The position numbers were made by a program, and so were the translations under genes. Below are positions 15,681 through 24,305 of a stretch of 64,000 bases of DNA, in pieces. This stretch comes from Gammaproteobacteria bacterium (ex Lamellibrachia satsuma) (GTDB lineage: Bacteria; Pseudomonadota; Gammaproteobacteria; Chromatiales; Chromatiaceae): positions 3,512,001 through 3,576,000 of the forward strand of contig CP053680.1 of assembly GCA_019623805.1 (NCBI GenBank), given 5' to 3'. The first letter of the stretch is position 1; every line of letters starts with the position of its first letter. The notes beneath the pieces are model-generated. The model searched no databases. It saw only the letters and a program-made list of their open reading frames with translations, and was not told the DNA's origin.

Positions 15681-18581
15681 TCAGGGTGTCGCTCCATCTT
15701 CTGCAGGGTCTGAAGATTTGCTTTGACGATCCATTTGCCGCTCTTGCCCTTTGCAGTCTTGGTTGATGCCGTCTCCAGCTGTTTCGATTTCGTCGGGATC
15801 AAGGCTCTCAGCTTTGCTGCAATCAGTGTCGGGTAGAGGCTCGCCGTCCCCATCGGCTGGAATGGAACCATCGACATCGACGGAGGCCTGCAGTTCTGTC
15901 TCTTCGTCAGGCTTAAACAACTCCTCAACATAGACATCCAATACCCCGAGGAAATTGCCGATGGAGAAGCTGAAAGATCCTGCCTGTCCCTTGCCCCCGT
16001 CAGCTTCTTGCGCCGTGCCGCCGGCTGCAATGCGGCTCTGTGTCCCTGCGCTTCCGCTGGTGGAACCGCCGGAAAGACCGCCGCTTACGCTGGCACTGGA
16101 GAGCCCGACGCCGGGTTGGGCGTCGTCGTCACCGATTCTGATCAGGGTTGCGGAGGTCTGTCCCAGAGCAGACCCGCTGGAGGGATTATAGAGCGTCAGG
16201 GAGAAGGTCTCGGTAGACTCGAAGGTGCCGTCATCCAGAACCTCCACCTCTAAAGTGCGGCTGTTCGTTCCCCCAAGAAAGGTAAGGGAGCCGTCTATCT
16301 GGATGAAATCGTTCCCCTCCACGGCGCTGCCGGCCGCACTCTTGTAATACACCGAGTAGGAACCTGAACTGTCCCCCAGGCGCTGTACCGTGACTTCGAC
16401 TCGCCCGTCAGACTCAGCAACATTGTACTGGGAGGCGGAGAATGTGAAAGTCGGCAAGGTCTCTCCGGCGTCGTCATCCAACAGGCTTACCGTGGACGTA
16501 GACGAGACTCCCAGCGTGGCCCCGCCGGTGGCATTCGAAAGGATCAGATCGAACGTCTCGTTACCTTCGTATGTGTCGTCGTCCAGCAGGTCTACCGAGA
16601 TCGAGGCACTGGTTACGCCCTCTTCGAAGGTCAGGGTGCCTGTCTTTGCTTCAAAATCGCCCCCCGCTGTCGCCGATCCACCTTGGGTGGAGAAATCAAC
16701 AGTAATCCGGCCTGAACTGCCGCCCAGACGCAGGACGGAGAGAGTGACTTTGGGATGGCTCTCGTTGACAGCATAGGAGATGGCCTCGAATACGAGACTT
16801 CCGGGGCCGTCGTCATCCAGGATGGTGACGGGAACGCTACTGCGTCCACCCAACACTGCCCCTCCCTGGGGATTGTAGAGGGTGACCTGGAAACCCTCAT
16901 CCATCTCGTCTTCGCTATCGTCCAGAATTGTTATGTCAAAAGTGCGGGCGGTCTCTCCGTCGCTGAAAACCAGCGTGTCGACTCTTTCCAGGTAGTCGTG
17001 GCCCAGGCCGCCGATGGCGGAGATGTCGTTGGTCTGAAAATCCACGGAGATCTCGCCCACACTGCCACCAATGCGGTATAGGGTCAGGGTCAGGGTTTTC
17101 GTCGTTTCGTCGATGCTGTAGGCCTTCTCCCCAAACATCAGGATGCCGGCCCCGCTCAGACCGAGATCGTCGATTAGCCAGTCATAGGCGCCGGCCACAT
17201 TGAGCAGTCCATAGCCGAAGTCGCCGTCTGCGCCTGCCGGGCCAATATCGATAGAGGATTCCAGCAGCGAAGTTTCGAGTTGGGAGACGGTGGCAGTGGG
17301 GAAGGCGCTCTTAAGAAGTGCGATAGCCCCAGCCACATGGGGTGCGGCGAAGGAGGTGCCGGAGGCTACGTTATAGGTAAGCGGCAGTCTGTCGGCGGTG
17401 AAGATATTCTCACCGGGGGCAACCAGTTTGGGAAAGGTCCCGCCGTCGCAGGCACCGGGACCCCGGCTGCTGGAAATAGCGATGTCGTTATAACTGTCCA
17501 CCGAGCCGACGGAGACTACTGTGGGATCGTTGGCCGGGCTGATGCTCGACTCGGCATTGGGTCCGAAGTTGCCCGCCGCGAAGATAACCGAGATGTCCGC
17601 TTCTTTCAGTAGCCGTATGTCTTCGGCGAACTCCTGGTAGCACTCGTTGATTGTGTTGGCGAAACCCCAGGAGTTGTTGACCACGTCCGGCGCATCGTCG
17701 GTTTCGGGATCGCCATCGGGATCCAGCATCCACTGAAACGCCTGGTGGATTGCGCTCAGTGTTGCCTGATTGGTGTCGTCAAAGATACGGGCGGCGATCC
17801 ACTCTGCCTCGGGAGCGGCGCCAATCTGGTAACCGCTGACGTCGCCGCCAAGAATCACGCCGGTAGCCTGGGTGCCATGACCGGTAAAGTCCACCGGCAG
17901 AATGTGCTGGCCGTAAGGATCAAACCAGCTATTGTCACCACCTCGCCAGTTATCGATCAGGTCTGGGTGATTCATGTCGACGCCGGAGTCCATGACCCCA
18001 ACCACGATGCCCTGTCCCTCGAGCCCAGTCTCCCAAAGCGATACTGCGCCGATACTCTCCAGGTTCCACATGGGTAGTCCTGAGATGCGGTTGCCCTCGG
18101 GGGCGGCCAGGGTATAGACACTATCGATGGCGATGCGCTCCACGCCGGGCAGGGCTGCCATCTCCTCGATCAGGTATGCCGGGATCTCTCCTGCCAAGGC
18201 GTTGATGGCCCATAGTGACTTCAACGGCCGTGGCTCTCCCTTCGCCTTGAGAAAACGTTTGAGCAGACGTTTGGCCCGGCGCGCCTTGCGCTTCATGGTA
18301 TCGACGATCAGCGCTCTTTTTGCATGTTGGCGTTTAACCCGGTGCCCCCGTCTACCTTCTGGGCGATCAGCGCCGACGAGCGCTTTTACCTCTTTTCGAA
18401 GCGCCCGGATATTCAGTTTGTCACTGAACTGGATGATTACCGGCAGATCCCCGGTAGCGCGGGCGGCGGTCAAGGTGTTTTGCAAGACCGGGGTGAGCGT
18501 GGCTGCAGGAATAGAGGGTGCCGCCAGCCATAAAAGCAGCAGCAGGTTGAGTGGAGGGATGGATGTGATCCGCAAAACCAT
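15681..18581 (-). CDS. Secreted subtilisin-like serine protease (S8) with three Calx-beta domains
   Basis: The protein has 966 residues and an N-terminal signal peptide (LLLLLWLAAPSIPA). After a basic propeptide-like stretch comes the S8 catalytic domain with Asp in VMDSGVD, His in FTGHGTQATG, the oxyanion Asn region in FAAGNFGP, and Ser in GTSFAAPH. Three Calx-beta domains follow (VSVDFQTND, ITVDFSTQGG and YSVYYKSAAG units, each ending DDD or DDDA). The C-terminal region carries a MopE-like acidic motif (DGINQDCKG) that may bind metal. It is convergent with the giant Calx-beta gene region and shares its repeat fold. A role in maturing or shedding surface Calx-beta proteins is possible but only inferred. 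The ATG at 18,581 gives a clean signal peptide. Confidence 0.9.
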   Translation of the reverse strand: MVLRITSIPPLNLLLLLWLAAPSIPAATLTPVLQNTLTAARATGDLPVIIQFSDKLNIRALRKEVKALVGADRPEGRRGHRVKRQHAKRALIVDTMKRKARRAKRLLKRFLKAKGEPRPLKSLWAINALAGEIPAYLIEEMAALPGVERIAIDSVYTLAAPEGNRISGLPMWNLESIGAVSLWETGLEGQGIVVGVMDSGVDMNHPDLIDNWRGGDNSWFDPYGQHILPVDFTGHGTQATGVILGGDVSGYQIGAAPEAEWIAARIFDDTNQATLSAIHQAFQWMLDPDGDPETDDAPDVVNNSWGFANTINECYQEFAEDIRLLKEADISVIFAAGNFGPNAESSISPANDPTVVSVGSVDSYNDIAISSSRGPGACDGGTFPKLVAPGENIFTADRLPLTYNVASGTSFAAPHVAGAIALLKSAFPTATVSQLETSLLESSIDIGPAGADGDFGYGLLNVAGAYDWLIDDLGLSGAGILMFGEKAYSIDETTKTLTLTLYRIGGSVGEISVDFQTNDISAIGGLGHDYLERVDTLVFSDGETARTFDITILDDSEDEMDEGFQVTLYNPQGGAVLGGRSSVPVTILDDDGPGSLVFEAISYAVNESHPKVTLSVLRLGGSSGRITVDFSTQGGSATAGGDFEAKTGTLTFEEGVTSASISVDLLDDDTYEGNETFDLILSNATGGATLGVSSTSTVSLLDDDAGETLPTFTFSASQYNVAESDGRVEVTVQRLGDSSGSYSVYYKSAAGSAVEGNDFIQIDGSLTFLGGTNSRTLEVEVLDDGTFESTETFSLTLYNPSSGSALGQTSATLIRIGDDDAQPGVGLSSASVSGGLSGGSTSGSAGTQSRIAAGGTAQEADGGKGQAGSFSFSIGNFLGVLDVYVEELFKPDEETELQASVDVDGSIPADGDGEPLPDTDCSKAESLDPDEIETAGDGINQDCKGQERQMDRQSKSSDPAEDGATP

Positions 18582-18801
18582 GGTTTACGACTTTTCGCGC
18601 CTATGGGGCCCGAGAGGGGTGATGGGCGGGAATGGTGCTTTCGCCCTTTTGCGACCCCATCTCAAATGGGAAAATAGTGCCTGAGTAGGGATTATAGGCA
18701 GCGGTGGGGTGAGTTTTTATACCGCCAACTACTACTTGTCGGTACATGTTTCTACTACTTGGCTCTGGAGGCAGCGCTGTCGCGAACCCAGCCTGAACCG
18801 G

Positions 18802-20847
18802 TCAGCGTGAGAGGCGGAACATATCGAGCCACTCTGCTCCGGATTCTGTCTGCTCCAGCTGTTCGACGATGGCCGTGTGGTTATTGAGCCGGGCCAGATC
18901 AACCGCCTGTTCGCGTTTTTTATTCCTCAGATTGGGATTGGCTTTGCCTGCAAGCAGCCGCTTGATGACTGCTGGATGCCCCTCCCGCGCTGCTAGCATC
19001 AAGGCTGAGTCGCCGTTGTGGTTTCTCAGATCGGGATTGCTGCCCTTTTGCAGCAGCATACCGACGATCTTTTCGTGTCCGAGATGGGATGCCATCATCA
19101 GCGCCGTATTGCCGGTATTCCCTGTCTGGTCGATGTTGCCGTTGTCCTTGATCAGGACATCGACCATGCCTGTCTCGCCCCGGGATGCAGCGAGGATCAA
19201 CAGAGTCTCTTTCTGCCGATACTGGCGATGGAGGTTGACTTCCTTTGCCGATAACAGTTTCAGGCCTTCCAGGGTTCCCGATTTTGCTGCGAACCAAAGA
19301 GCATCGTGCCCTGCGTCGTCGACGCTGCCGGGATTGGCCTTGGCATCCAGTAGTATCCTGATAAAGTCGGCCTTTTCCATGCTGGCGGCGAGCATGAGGG
19401 GGGTTGTGCCGTCAAGTTTCCTGCTATCGACTGCTGCACCTTGATCGAGTAGTAACGAAACAATATCCCGATGTGCGTTCGTCACTGCCGCTAGTAGCGG
19501 CGAAGTGCCGTCATTCAGCGCCGTATCAACCTTTGCGCCTCGGGAGAGCAACTCCCGTACAATCTTGATCTGTCCTTTTGTTGCCGCATGGAATAGGGGG
19601 GTGGCTCCCTCTTCTGTGGCGATTTCGGGACTGGCCCCTGCATTCAGCAGCCGCTGCAAGATTTTTATCTGTCCTTGCCACGCCGCCCGGGCGAGGGCGG
19701 TAAGGCCTTCGGGATCCTGGGCGTTGATGTCGGCACCCTTTTCCAGCAGGGCGTCGACCAGGGAGTCGCTGCCGCGCCAGGCCGCGATATTAAGGGTTGG
19801 CCAGCCTGCAAAGGGCTGTTCCTCGCCCGCAACCACCAAGCTGTCAGAAAGGGCCGAGAGTTGTGGTGTCCGTTTGCTGACACGCTGTTTGGCAGGTGTT
19901 GGGCGTTCTATTCCAGCCTGTTCCAGTTGGATCACCACTTTGTGGTGTTTCCGCTGCCAGGCCAGTTGCATGGCTGACTGCCCTTTTTTATTGTCGGCTC
20001 TTGGATTGGCACCTCGCTTGATCAACAGCGCTGTGATTTCAGTCAGTCCCTTGCCGGCGGCAAGGATCAGGGCGGTATTGCCTGCCGGATCCCGTTGCTC
20101 GATGTCGGCACCGGCATTGAGCAGCAGACGCGTCTCTTCGAGCCGGTCGAGACGGACGGCGGTATGCAGCGGTGTATTGCCAAGTCTGTCTCCGATGGAG
20201 ATATCGGCACCCGATTTCAATAGCTCGGCGATAGTTTGTGTATGCCCGTTGAGTACCGCCGAGTAGAGAGCGGTGCGCTGATCTGAGTCAGTGGCGTCGA
20301 TATCTGCGCCTTGCCGCAAGAGTTCACGCACACGCCCCAGGTCGCCGGAGGCCGATGCGTCGATCATGCTTTCAGAAATACCTTCACCGTTTTTTGCGGC
20401 CATGCTTGCGGCGAGTTGTTCAACCTTTCGCTTTGCCTGGCGATGCCCCTGTTCTGCAGCTGCCTGGTACCAGCGCAGGGCCTGTTCCCGGTCAGCAGTG
20501 ACTCCCCAGCCATACTCATAAAGGTTGCCCAGGTTGTATTGGGCTTTGGCGAAACCCTGCTCCGCTGCTTTGCCGAACCAGAAGAAGGCCTTGGAAAAAT
20601 CCTTTTTTACCCCTTTTCCTGCCCGGTACATGCCGGCAACGGCGTATTGAGCCTTCGCATCTCCGGCCTCAGCCAGTTGCTCGTAGATCTCAACCGCTTT
20701 CTCGAATTGGCGCATCCGCACTGCGGTTCGTGCCTCTTCCAGTGTCTCCGCAACAACCGACAGGGGTGTGATGGAGAGCAAAAGAGAGCAGAGCAGGGTA
20801 GCGGTAAAGCCCGTGAAATGCCGGAGACTGCGATCATGCGGTGCCAT
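18802..20847 (-). CDS. Periplasmic Sel1-repeat and ankyrin-repeat protein
   Basis: The protein has 681 residues with a signal peptide (LLCSLLLSITPLSVVAE). Residues of about 40-150 hold Sel1/TPR-like repeats (AKAQYNLGNLYEYGWGV type). From about 165 to the end there are many ankyrin repeats in two blocks, split by a linker near residue 330 (TPAKQRVSKRTPQLSALS). Both repeat families bind proteins; no catalytic motif is seen. Its start overlaps the end of the Fe-S/FAD gene upstream by 14 bases, which indicates co-translation and suggests a partner or assembly role for that redox protein. Exported ankyrin proteins are frequent in symbionts, but nothing here shows a host effector role. Confidence 0.87.
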   Translation of the reverse strand: MAPHDRSLRHFTGFTATLLCSLLLSITPLSVVAETLEEARTAVRMRQFEKAVEIYEQLAEAGDAKAQYAVAGMYRAGKGVKKDFSKAFFWFGKAAEQGFAKAQYNLGNLYEYGWGVTADREQALRWYQAAAEQGHRQAKRKVEQLAASMAAKNGEGISESMIDASASGDLGRVRELLRQGADIDATDSDQRTALYSAVLNGHTQTIAELLKSGADISIGDRLGNTPLHTAVRLDRLEETRLLLNAGADIEQRDPAGNTALILAAGKGLTEITALLIKRGANPRADNKKGQSAMQLAWQRKHHKVVIQLEQAGIERPTPAKQRVSKRTPQLSALSDSLVVAGEEQPFAGWPTLNIAAWRGSDSLVDALLEKGADINAQDPEGLTALARAAWQGQIKILQRLLNAGASPEIATEEGATPLFHAATKGQIKIVRELLSRGAKVDTALNDGTSPLLAAVTNAHRDIVSLLLDQGAAVDSRKLDGTTPLMLAASMEKADFIRILLDAKANPGSVDDAGHDALWFAAKSGTLEGLKLLSAKEVNLHRQYRQKETLLILAASRGETGMVDVLIKDNGNIDQTGNTGNTALMMASHLGHEKIVGMLLQKGSNPDLRNHNGDSALMLAAREGHPAVIKRLLAGKANPNLRNKKREQAVDLARLNNHTAIVEQLEQTESGAEWLDMFRLSR

Positions 20848-22153
20848 GTTTTGTGTCGACTTCTATGCCTATCTGTTTCAGGAATCCGGTCGGCAGAATG
20901 CCGCCGGCGCAGACGATAGCCGCATCGTTGGGTATTTCGATGAGCGCTTCCTGTTGTTCAATGGTGACTTGTTTCTCGGTGAATGACTTGATGTTCGAGT
21001 TCATCAGGACCTGCAGGGTTCCATTCTCATCTGCAGTTTCCACTTTCTGCCGGTTTTTCTTTTTGGCCCGGGAGAAGGAGCCGCTGCGGTAGGAGAGGGT
21101 GACCGTAGTCCCCGGCTGTTCCGCGATGGAGGTGGCAGCCTCCAGGGCGCTGTCACCGCCACCCACCACCAGGACGTGTTCTCCACGGTATTGTTCCGGG
21201 TCAATCAACCGGTAGACCACCTTGCTCTGTTCCTCCCCTGGAACGCCGAGTTTGCGTGGAGTGCCACGTCGGCCGATGGCGAGCAATACCTTGAGTGTAT
21301 TGTACTCGCCCTTCGAGGTGGTGATTCGGTATCCAGTCTTGTCGTCTGGCTCGATGTTTTCCACTTTCTCCTGGTAGTTGATGTGGATTCCTGTCTCCTT
21401 TTCCACCTGGCTCCAGAATTCTAGGAGTTCCTCCTTAGTGGTTTCGGTAAACTTTACCTTGCCTACTATGGGAAGTTCCACCGGTGCTGTCATCACCAGT
21501 TTGCCACGGGGAAACTGAAACACAGTGCCTCCCAGAGAATCCTGCTCCACCACCAGGTATTTCAAGCCCAATTCGTGGGCCCGAAGCGCGGCGGAGAAAC
21601 CTGCCGGGCCGGCCCCAACGATGACAATGTCGTAGTCATGGGAGTGGTGCTTGTCGTGGTCTTCCATCAGTGCGTCGAGCGCCTTGTATCCCTGTTCGAT
21701 GGCGTTGCGGATCAAACCCATGCCTCCCAGCTCCCCGGCGATGAAGATGTCGGGCATGGTGGTTTCAAAATTGGGTTTGAGTACCGGGATATCGACTCCC
21801 CGCCGTTCGGTACCGAACACCAGGGTGATGGCATCAAAAGGACAGGCGGTTTTGCAAGCGCCATGGCCGATACAGTTGGTGGGGGCGATTAGTTGGGCCT
21901 TGCCGCCGATCAGTCCGAGAACTGGGTGGTTGTTCTGTTCGGGGCAGGCGATGACGCAGGTACCGCAACCCATGCATCGTTTGGGATCTATCACCGGATG
22001 CAGGGAGGCGGGTTCGGTCAGACCAGCTTCAGATTCCTCTTGCCAGATTGAGTGGCTATGACGGTGTTTAAGCTTCTTCAGACCCAGGTAGATGCCCCAG
22101 ATCAGAAGTAGCGGGGGCAGGTAGTAGCTGAGAAGCAATGCGAATTCTTTCAT
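20834..22153 (-). CDS. Fe-S / FAD / NAD(P) oxidoreductase with permuted thioredoxin-reductase-like domain
   Basis: The protein has 439 residues. One N-terminal membrane helix (residues 5-25) is followed by two 4Fe-4S sites: C60, C63, C66, C70, and a variant C94-x2-H97-x2-C100-x3-C104 with His where the second Cys is usual. Next is PDIFIAGELGGMGL (about 134-147), which resembles the closing FAD motif of thioredoxin-reductase-type flavoproteins but here comes before the FAD Rossmann motif GAGPAG (about 180) and the NAD(P) motif VVGGGDSALEAA. The chain ends at AIVCAGGILPTGF, just where the closing motif would usually follow. It probably passes electrons between NAD(P)H, flavin, Fe-S and a membrane cytochrome. 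The genes divergent from it (a decayed copy nearby, an intact one at 24,306) encode such a cytochrome. Confidence 0.87.
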   Translation of the reverse strand: MKEFALLLSYYLPPLLLIWGIYLGLKKLKHRHSHSIWQEESEAGLTEPASLHPVIDPKRCMGCGTCVIACPEQNNHPVLGLIGGKAQLIAPTNCIGHGACKTACPFDAITLVFGTERRGVDIPVLKPNFETTMPDIFIAGELGGMGLIRNAIEQGYKALDALMEDHDKHHSHDYDIVIVGAGPAGFSAALRAHELGLKYLVVEQDSLGGTVFQFPRGKLVMTAPVELPIVGKVKFTETTKEELLEFWSQVEKETGIHINYQEKVENIEPDDKTGYRITTSKGEYNTLKVLLAIGRRGTPRKLGVPGEEQSKVVYRLIDPEQYRGEHVLVVGGGDSALEAATSIAEQPGTTVTLSYRSGSFSRAKKKNRQKVETADENGTLQVLMNSNIKSFTEKQVTIEQQEALIEIPNDAAIVCAGGILPTGFLKQIGIEVDTKHGTA

Positions 22154-22237
22154 ATTTTAGCGTAGCTGTAGAGCAGTTACGATGTAATCGGCGGGTTGAT
22201 GAAAATATTGAATAATCATATACGAGGAGAAGTTGCA

Positions 22238-22410
22238 GTGAGCGGAACTATGTTGAATTTTGTACAAAAGGGGTCAGGAAATGCATCGCAGTGGATCGCA
22301 ATGGTGCCGACGGATCACGGTCGGTTTTTCGGCTGGTGACTTACATTGCACGATATTCTGCTGTTTTATGCCGACTGGATCAACTGCGATAAACAGGATT
22401 TTTCGGAAAC
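22238..22410 (+). pseudogene. Decayed 5' fragment of a cytochrome b-like gene (paralogue of the gene at 24,306)
   Basis: From GTG 22,238, behind a gaggaga Shine-Dalgarno at 22,224-22,230, the translation starts MSGTMLNFVQ, against MSGIVLNSVK in the intact gene at 24,306. Further on it reads LLFYADWINCDK against VLYSGWINRDE. A TGA falls exactly where the intact gene has GGWLL, and TAA follows near 22,410. By-eye identity is about 25/33 over the first 33 bases and 18/23 around the WIN segment. The upstream 25 bases also match. Beyond about 22,410 no similarity is visible and the rest up to 22,568 holds nothing recognisable. Confidence 0.75.
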
Positions 22411-22568
22411 TGTTTAACTGTCCCAAACTTTTGCCGGCAAGTATCAATTTGCGGATGGCGTATTGCATTGGTGAGATGGAGCAGTAAAAAAACCATCTCT
22501 GTCCGGGAGAAACGCGGGAACAGCTTCGTTTACACTTTTCTATCGATCCTGCTGTCAAAAAATAACGA

Positions 22569-23225
22569 TTAGTGGGAGACGATGCCTTTATTCAAGGCAT
22601 AAGTGGTAAGTGCCGATGCATTGTGAAGATCGAGTTTCTTCATCAGATTTGCCCGGTGTTTTTCCACCGTTTTGATACTGATACAGAGGAATTCAGCCAT
22701 GCTCTTGTTGGTGTGCCCCTCAGCCACCAATTTCAGGATCTGCTTCTCACGCTTGGTGATGGTGTCCCAATCGGTCGCAGGTTCAGAATTTTTTTGACCG
22801 ACCAGATAACCCTGTACAACTTTGTCAGTAATGTCGGGGCTGAGGTAAGTCTTGCCATTCATTACCCGTTCAACCGCGACCAGGAGTTCAGAATGGGTTG
22901 CATCTTTGAGAATGTATCCATTAGCGCCCGCATTCAGGCTTGCCAGGACATACTCCTCCGCATTGTGGACGGTCAAAACCAGGATCTTTGTTTCAGGAAA
23001 CCTTTTGCGTATCTCCTGCACGGCGTCCATCCCGTTCATGCTGGGCATATTCAGGTCCATGATTGCCAAGTCGGGTTTCTTGTCTGCGACACAGCGAATG
23101 GCTTCGCGTCCGTTCTCTGCTTCTCCGACAACATTGTAATCCGTGGTGCCTTCCAATAGCGATTTTAATCCTGCCCTCAGAATTGTATGGTCTTCAGCGA
23201 TAACGACTCGTAATTGTTTTTCCAT
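22569..23225 (-). CDS. NarL/FixJ-type response regulator (REC + LuxR HTH)
   Basis: The protein has 218 residues. The receiver domain covers about 1-120: acidic pair in IAEDHT, phospho-acceptor Asp in AIMDLNMPS, Thr in VLTVHNAEEY, Lys in YILKDAT. The LuxR-type helix-turn-helix is at about 150-215 (TKREKQILKLVAEGHTNKSMAEFL and the recognition helix ISIKTVEKHRANLMKKL). It is a DNA-binding transcription regulator of the NarL class. No kinase gene is adjacent. The only NarX-type kinase in the window is at 41,804, so that pairing is a guess. It sits between the two halves of the duplicated redox locus and may control it. The start follows a C-rich run that is G-rich on the coding strand and could serve as a Shine-Dalgarno. 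Confidence 0.92.
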   Translation of the reverse strand: MEKQLRVVIAEDHTILRAGLKSLLEGTTDYNVVGEAENGREAIRCVADKKPDLAIMDLNMPSMNGMDAVQEIRKRFPETKILVLTVHNAEEYVLASLNAGANGYILKDATHSELLVAVERVMNGKTYLSPDITDKVVQGYLVGQKNSEPATDWDTITKREKQILKLVAEGHTNKSMAEFLCISIKTVEKHRANLMKKLDLHNASALTTYALNKGIVSH

Positions 23226-23675
23226 GCACCCCCCCCACGCGCTGCAATTAGCGGATTTTAGTACTTGATTCCCCGGACGAAAACGATCCCCTTTTACCTG
23301 ATCCTCAAGTTAACAGGATTGCTTGTATCCCTTGTGCACTAGGGATTATAGCCAAACTTTCTCTGGATTCATTCGACCTTATTTTACAGTTTGCTGCTGA
23401 GTGCAGCCCTGATAAGGGGATGTCAATACGAAATATACATATTCGCAGTTATAACATTGAGATAAGTCATTGTTTATAAATAGTAAACTCGATGTGCTGT
23501 TGGCCGCTCCCCTAGAAGTAAACTAGGGTGTTTACCTACCTATTAAATTCATCTTTTCCAACTGGAAAACTAGGAGTTTCTCAGTCTGATCTTGCCCAAT
23601 ATTACCGGCAGTTTTTATTTTTCTATCACCTAAAGTTTCACTAATAAGAAAAGAAAAGCTAGGAGGTGCTTGAAG
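23226..23675. other. AT-rich intergenic region
   Basis: This is 450 bases between the divergent regulator (-) and small membrane protein (+) genes. It must carry their promoters, but I could not identify a convincing -35/-10 pair, operator or hairpin. Confidence 0.5.
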
Positions 23676-23867
23676 ATGACGGGAATTGGTAGGCCGGAAA
23701 AGGTCAACGACGATGCAACAGCGGTGGCGTTCTATACGATTGCCGCGCTTTTTCTCGTATGCACGGTCGTTGTGATCCTTTATCACTATTTTGAAAATAC
23801 TTCAGCTGTACCTGTTACCACTGCAGAGGCACAAACGGTGATATTCCAGGATTCGGAGTGCACATGA
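23676..23867 (+). CDS. Small single-pass membrane protein, unknown
   Basis: The protein has 63 residues from ATG 23,676, behind a good Shine-Dalgarno (taggagg at 23,660-23,666). A short polar N-terminus (MTGIGRPEKVNDDATA) precedes one hydrophobic helix (VAFYTIAALFLVCTVVVILY) and a polar tail ending DSECT. I do not recognise a family. A TTG two codons upstream is a weaker start. It precedes the cytochrome operon by about 440 bases and could be an accessory subunit of that membrane complex, but nothing in the sequence shows it. Confidence 0.55.
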   Translation: MTGIGRPEKVNDDATAVAFYTIAALFLVCTVVVILYHYFENTSAVPVTTAEAQTVIFQDSECT

Positions 23868-24019
23868 TGAGCTTTTTACATCCAAATACAGCTTATCAGT
23901 AGGCGTTTTCGCTGTTTGGCCTGGGATTGCGGCGGGAGGGAGCGGGCAATCCTGGCTAAGTGACTCATTCATCCAGCCAGTACCGCGCGGTGTGGCGTTA
24001 TTTTGCAATTTCAGCTTCA

Positions 24020-24059
24020 GATAGATGCTGCAGCTCATAAACAATGCGAACTGTTTCAT
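24020..24059 (-). pseudogene. Remnant of the N-terminus of a second Fe-S/FAD oxidoreductase gene
   Basis: On the minus strand from 24,059 the translation MKQFALFMSC matches MKEFALLLSY, the start of the intact gene at 22,153. About 21 of 25 bases around the start codon agree. The intergenic bases just upstream also match in part: 24,070-24,100 against 22,165-22,195, about 19/27. The frame then leaves any resemblance after about ten codons. Together with the fragment at 22,238 this shows a duplicated divergent gene pair. Confidence 0.6.
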
Positions 24060-24305
24060 GTTTCAGCACTGCACAGCAATTATGGTGTGATCAACGGCTC
24101 ATGTTCTGGGGTTTGTTGCCGCTCAGGTGTAGGCAGGAAGATCGGGTCAGTTACAATTCAATCGTAAATTTGGTAAAAAATTCCTAATATTGACGGTGGA
24201 TTTTTCGGGCAGCCGAATCGGAGTCGCCAAAAAGGCGGTTTCTACACAGAAGCAAGGCGCTATCGATATGGAAACACCAGACAATTATAGACAGGCGAAG
24301 TCGCA
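24060..24305. other. Divergent regulatory region upstream of the cytochrome operon
   Basis: The two ends of this segment match the 84-base region 22,154-22,237 between the intact Fe-S/FAD gene and the decayed cytochrome b fragment. About 160 bases in the middle (about 24,105-24,275) have no counterpart there. The extra part has aatcgtaaatttggtaaaaaattcc and a ttgacgg, but no promoter I can assign with confidence. Confidence 0.45.
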
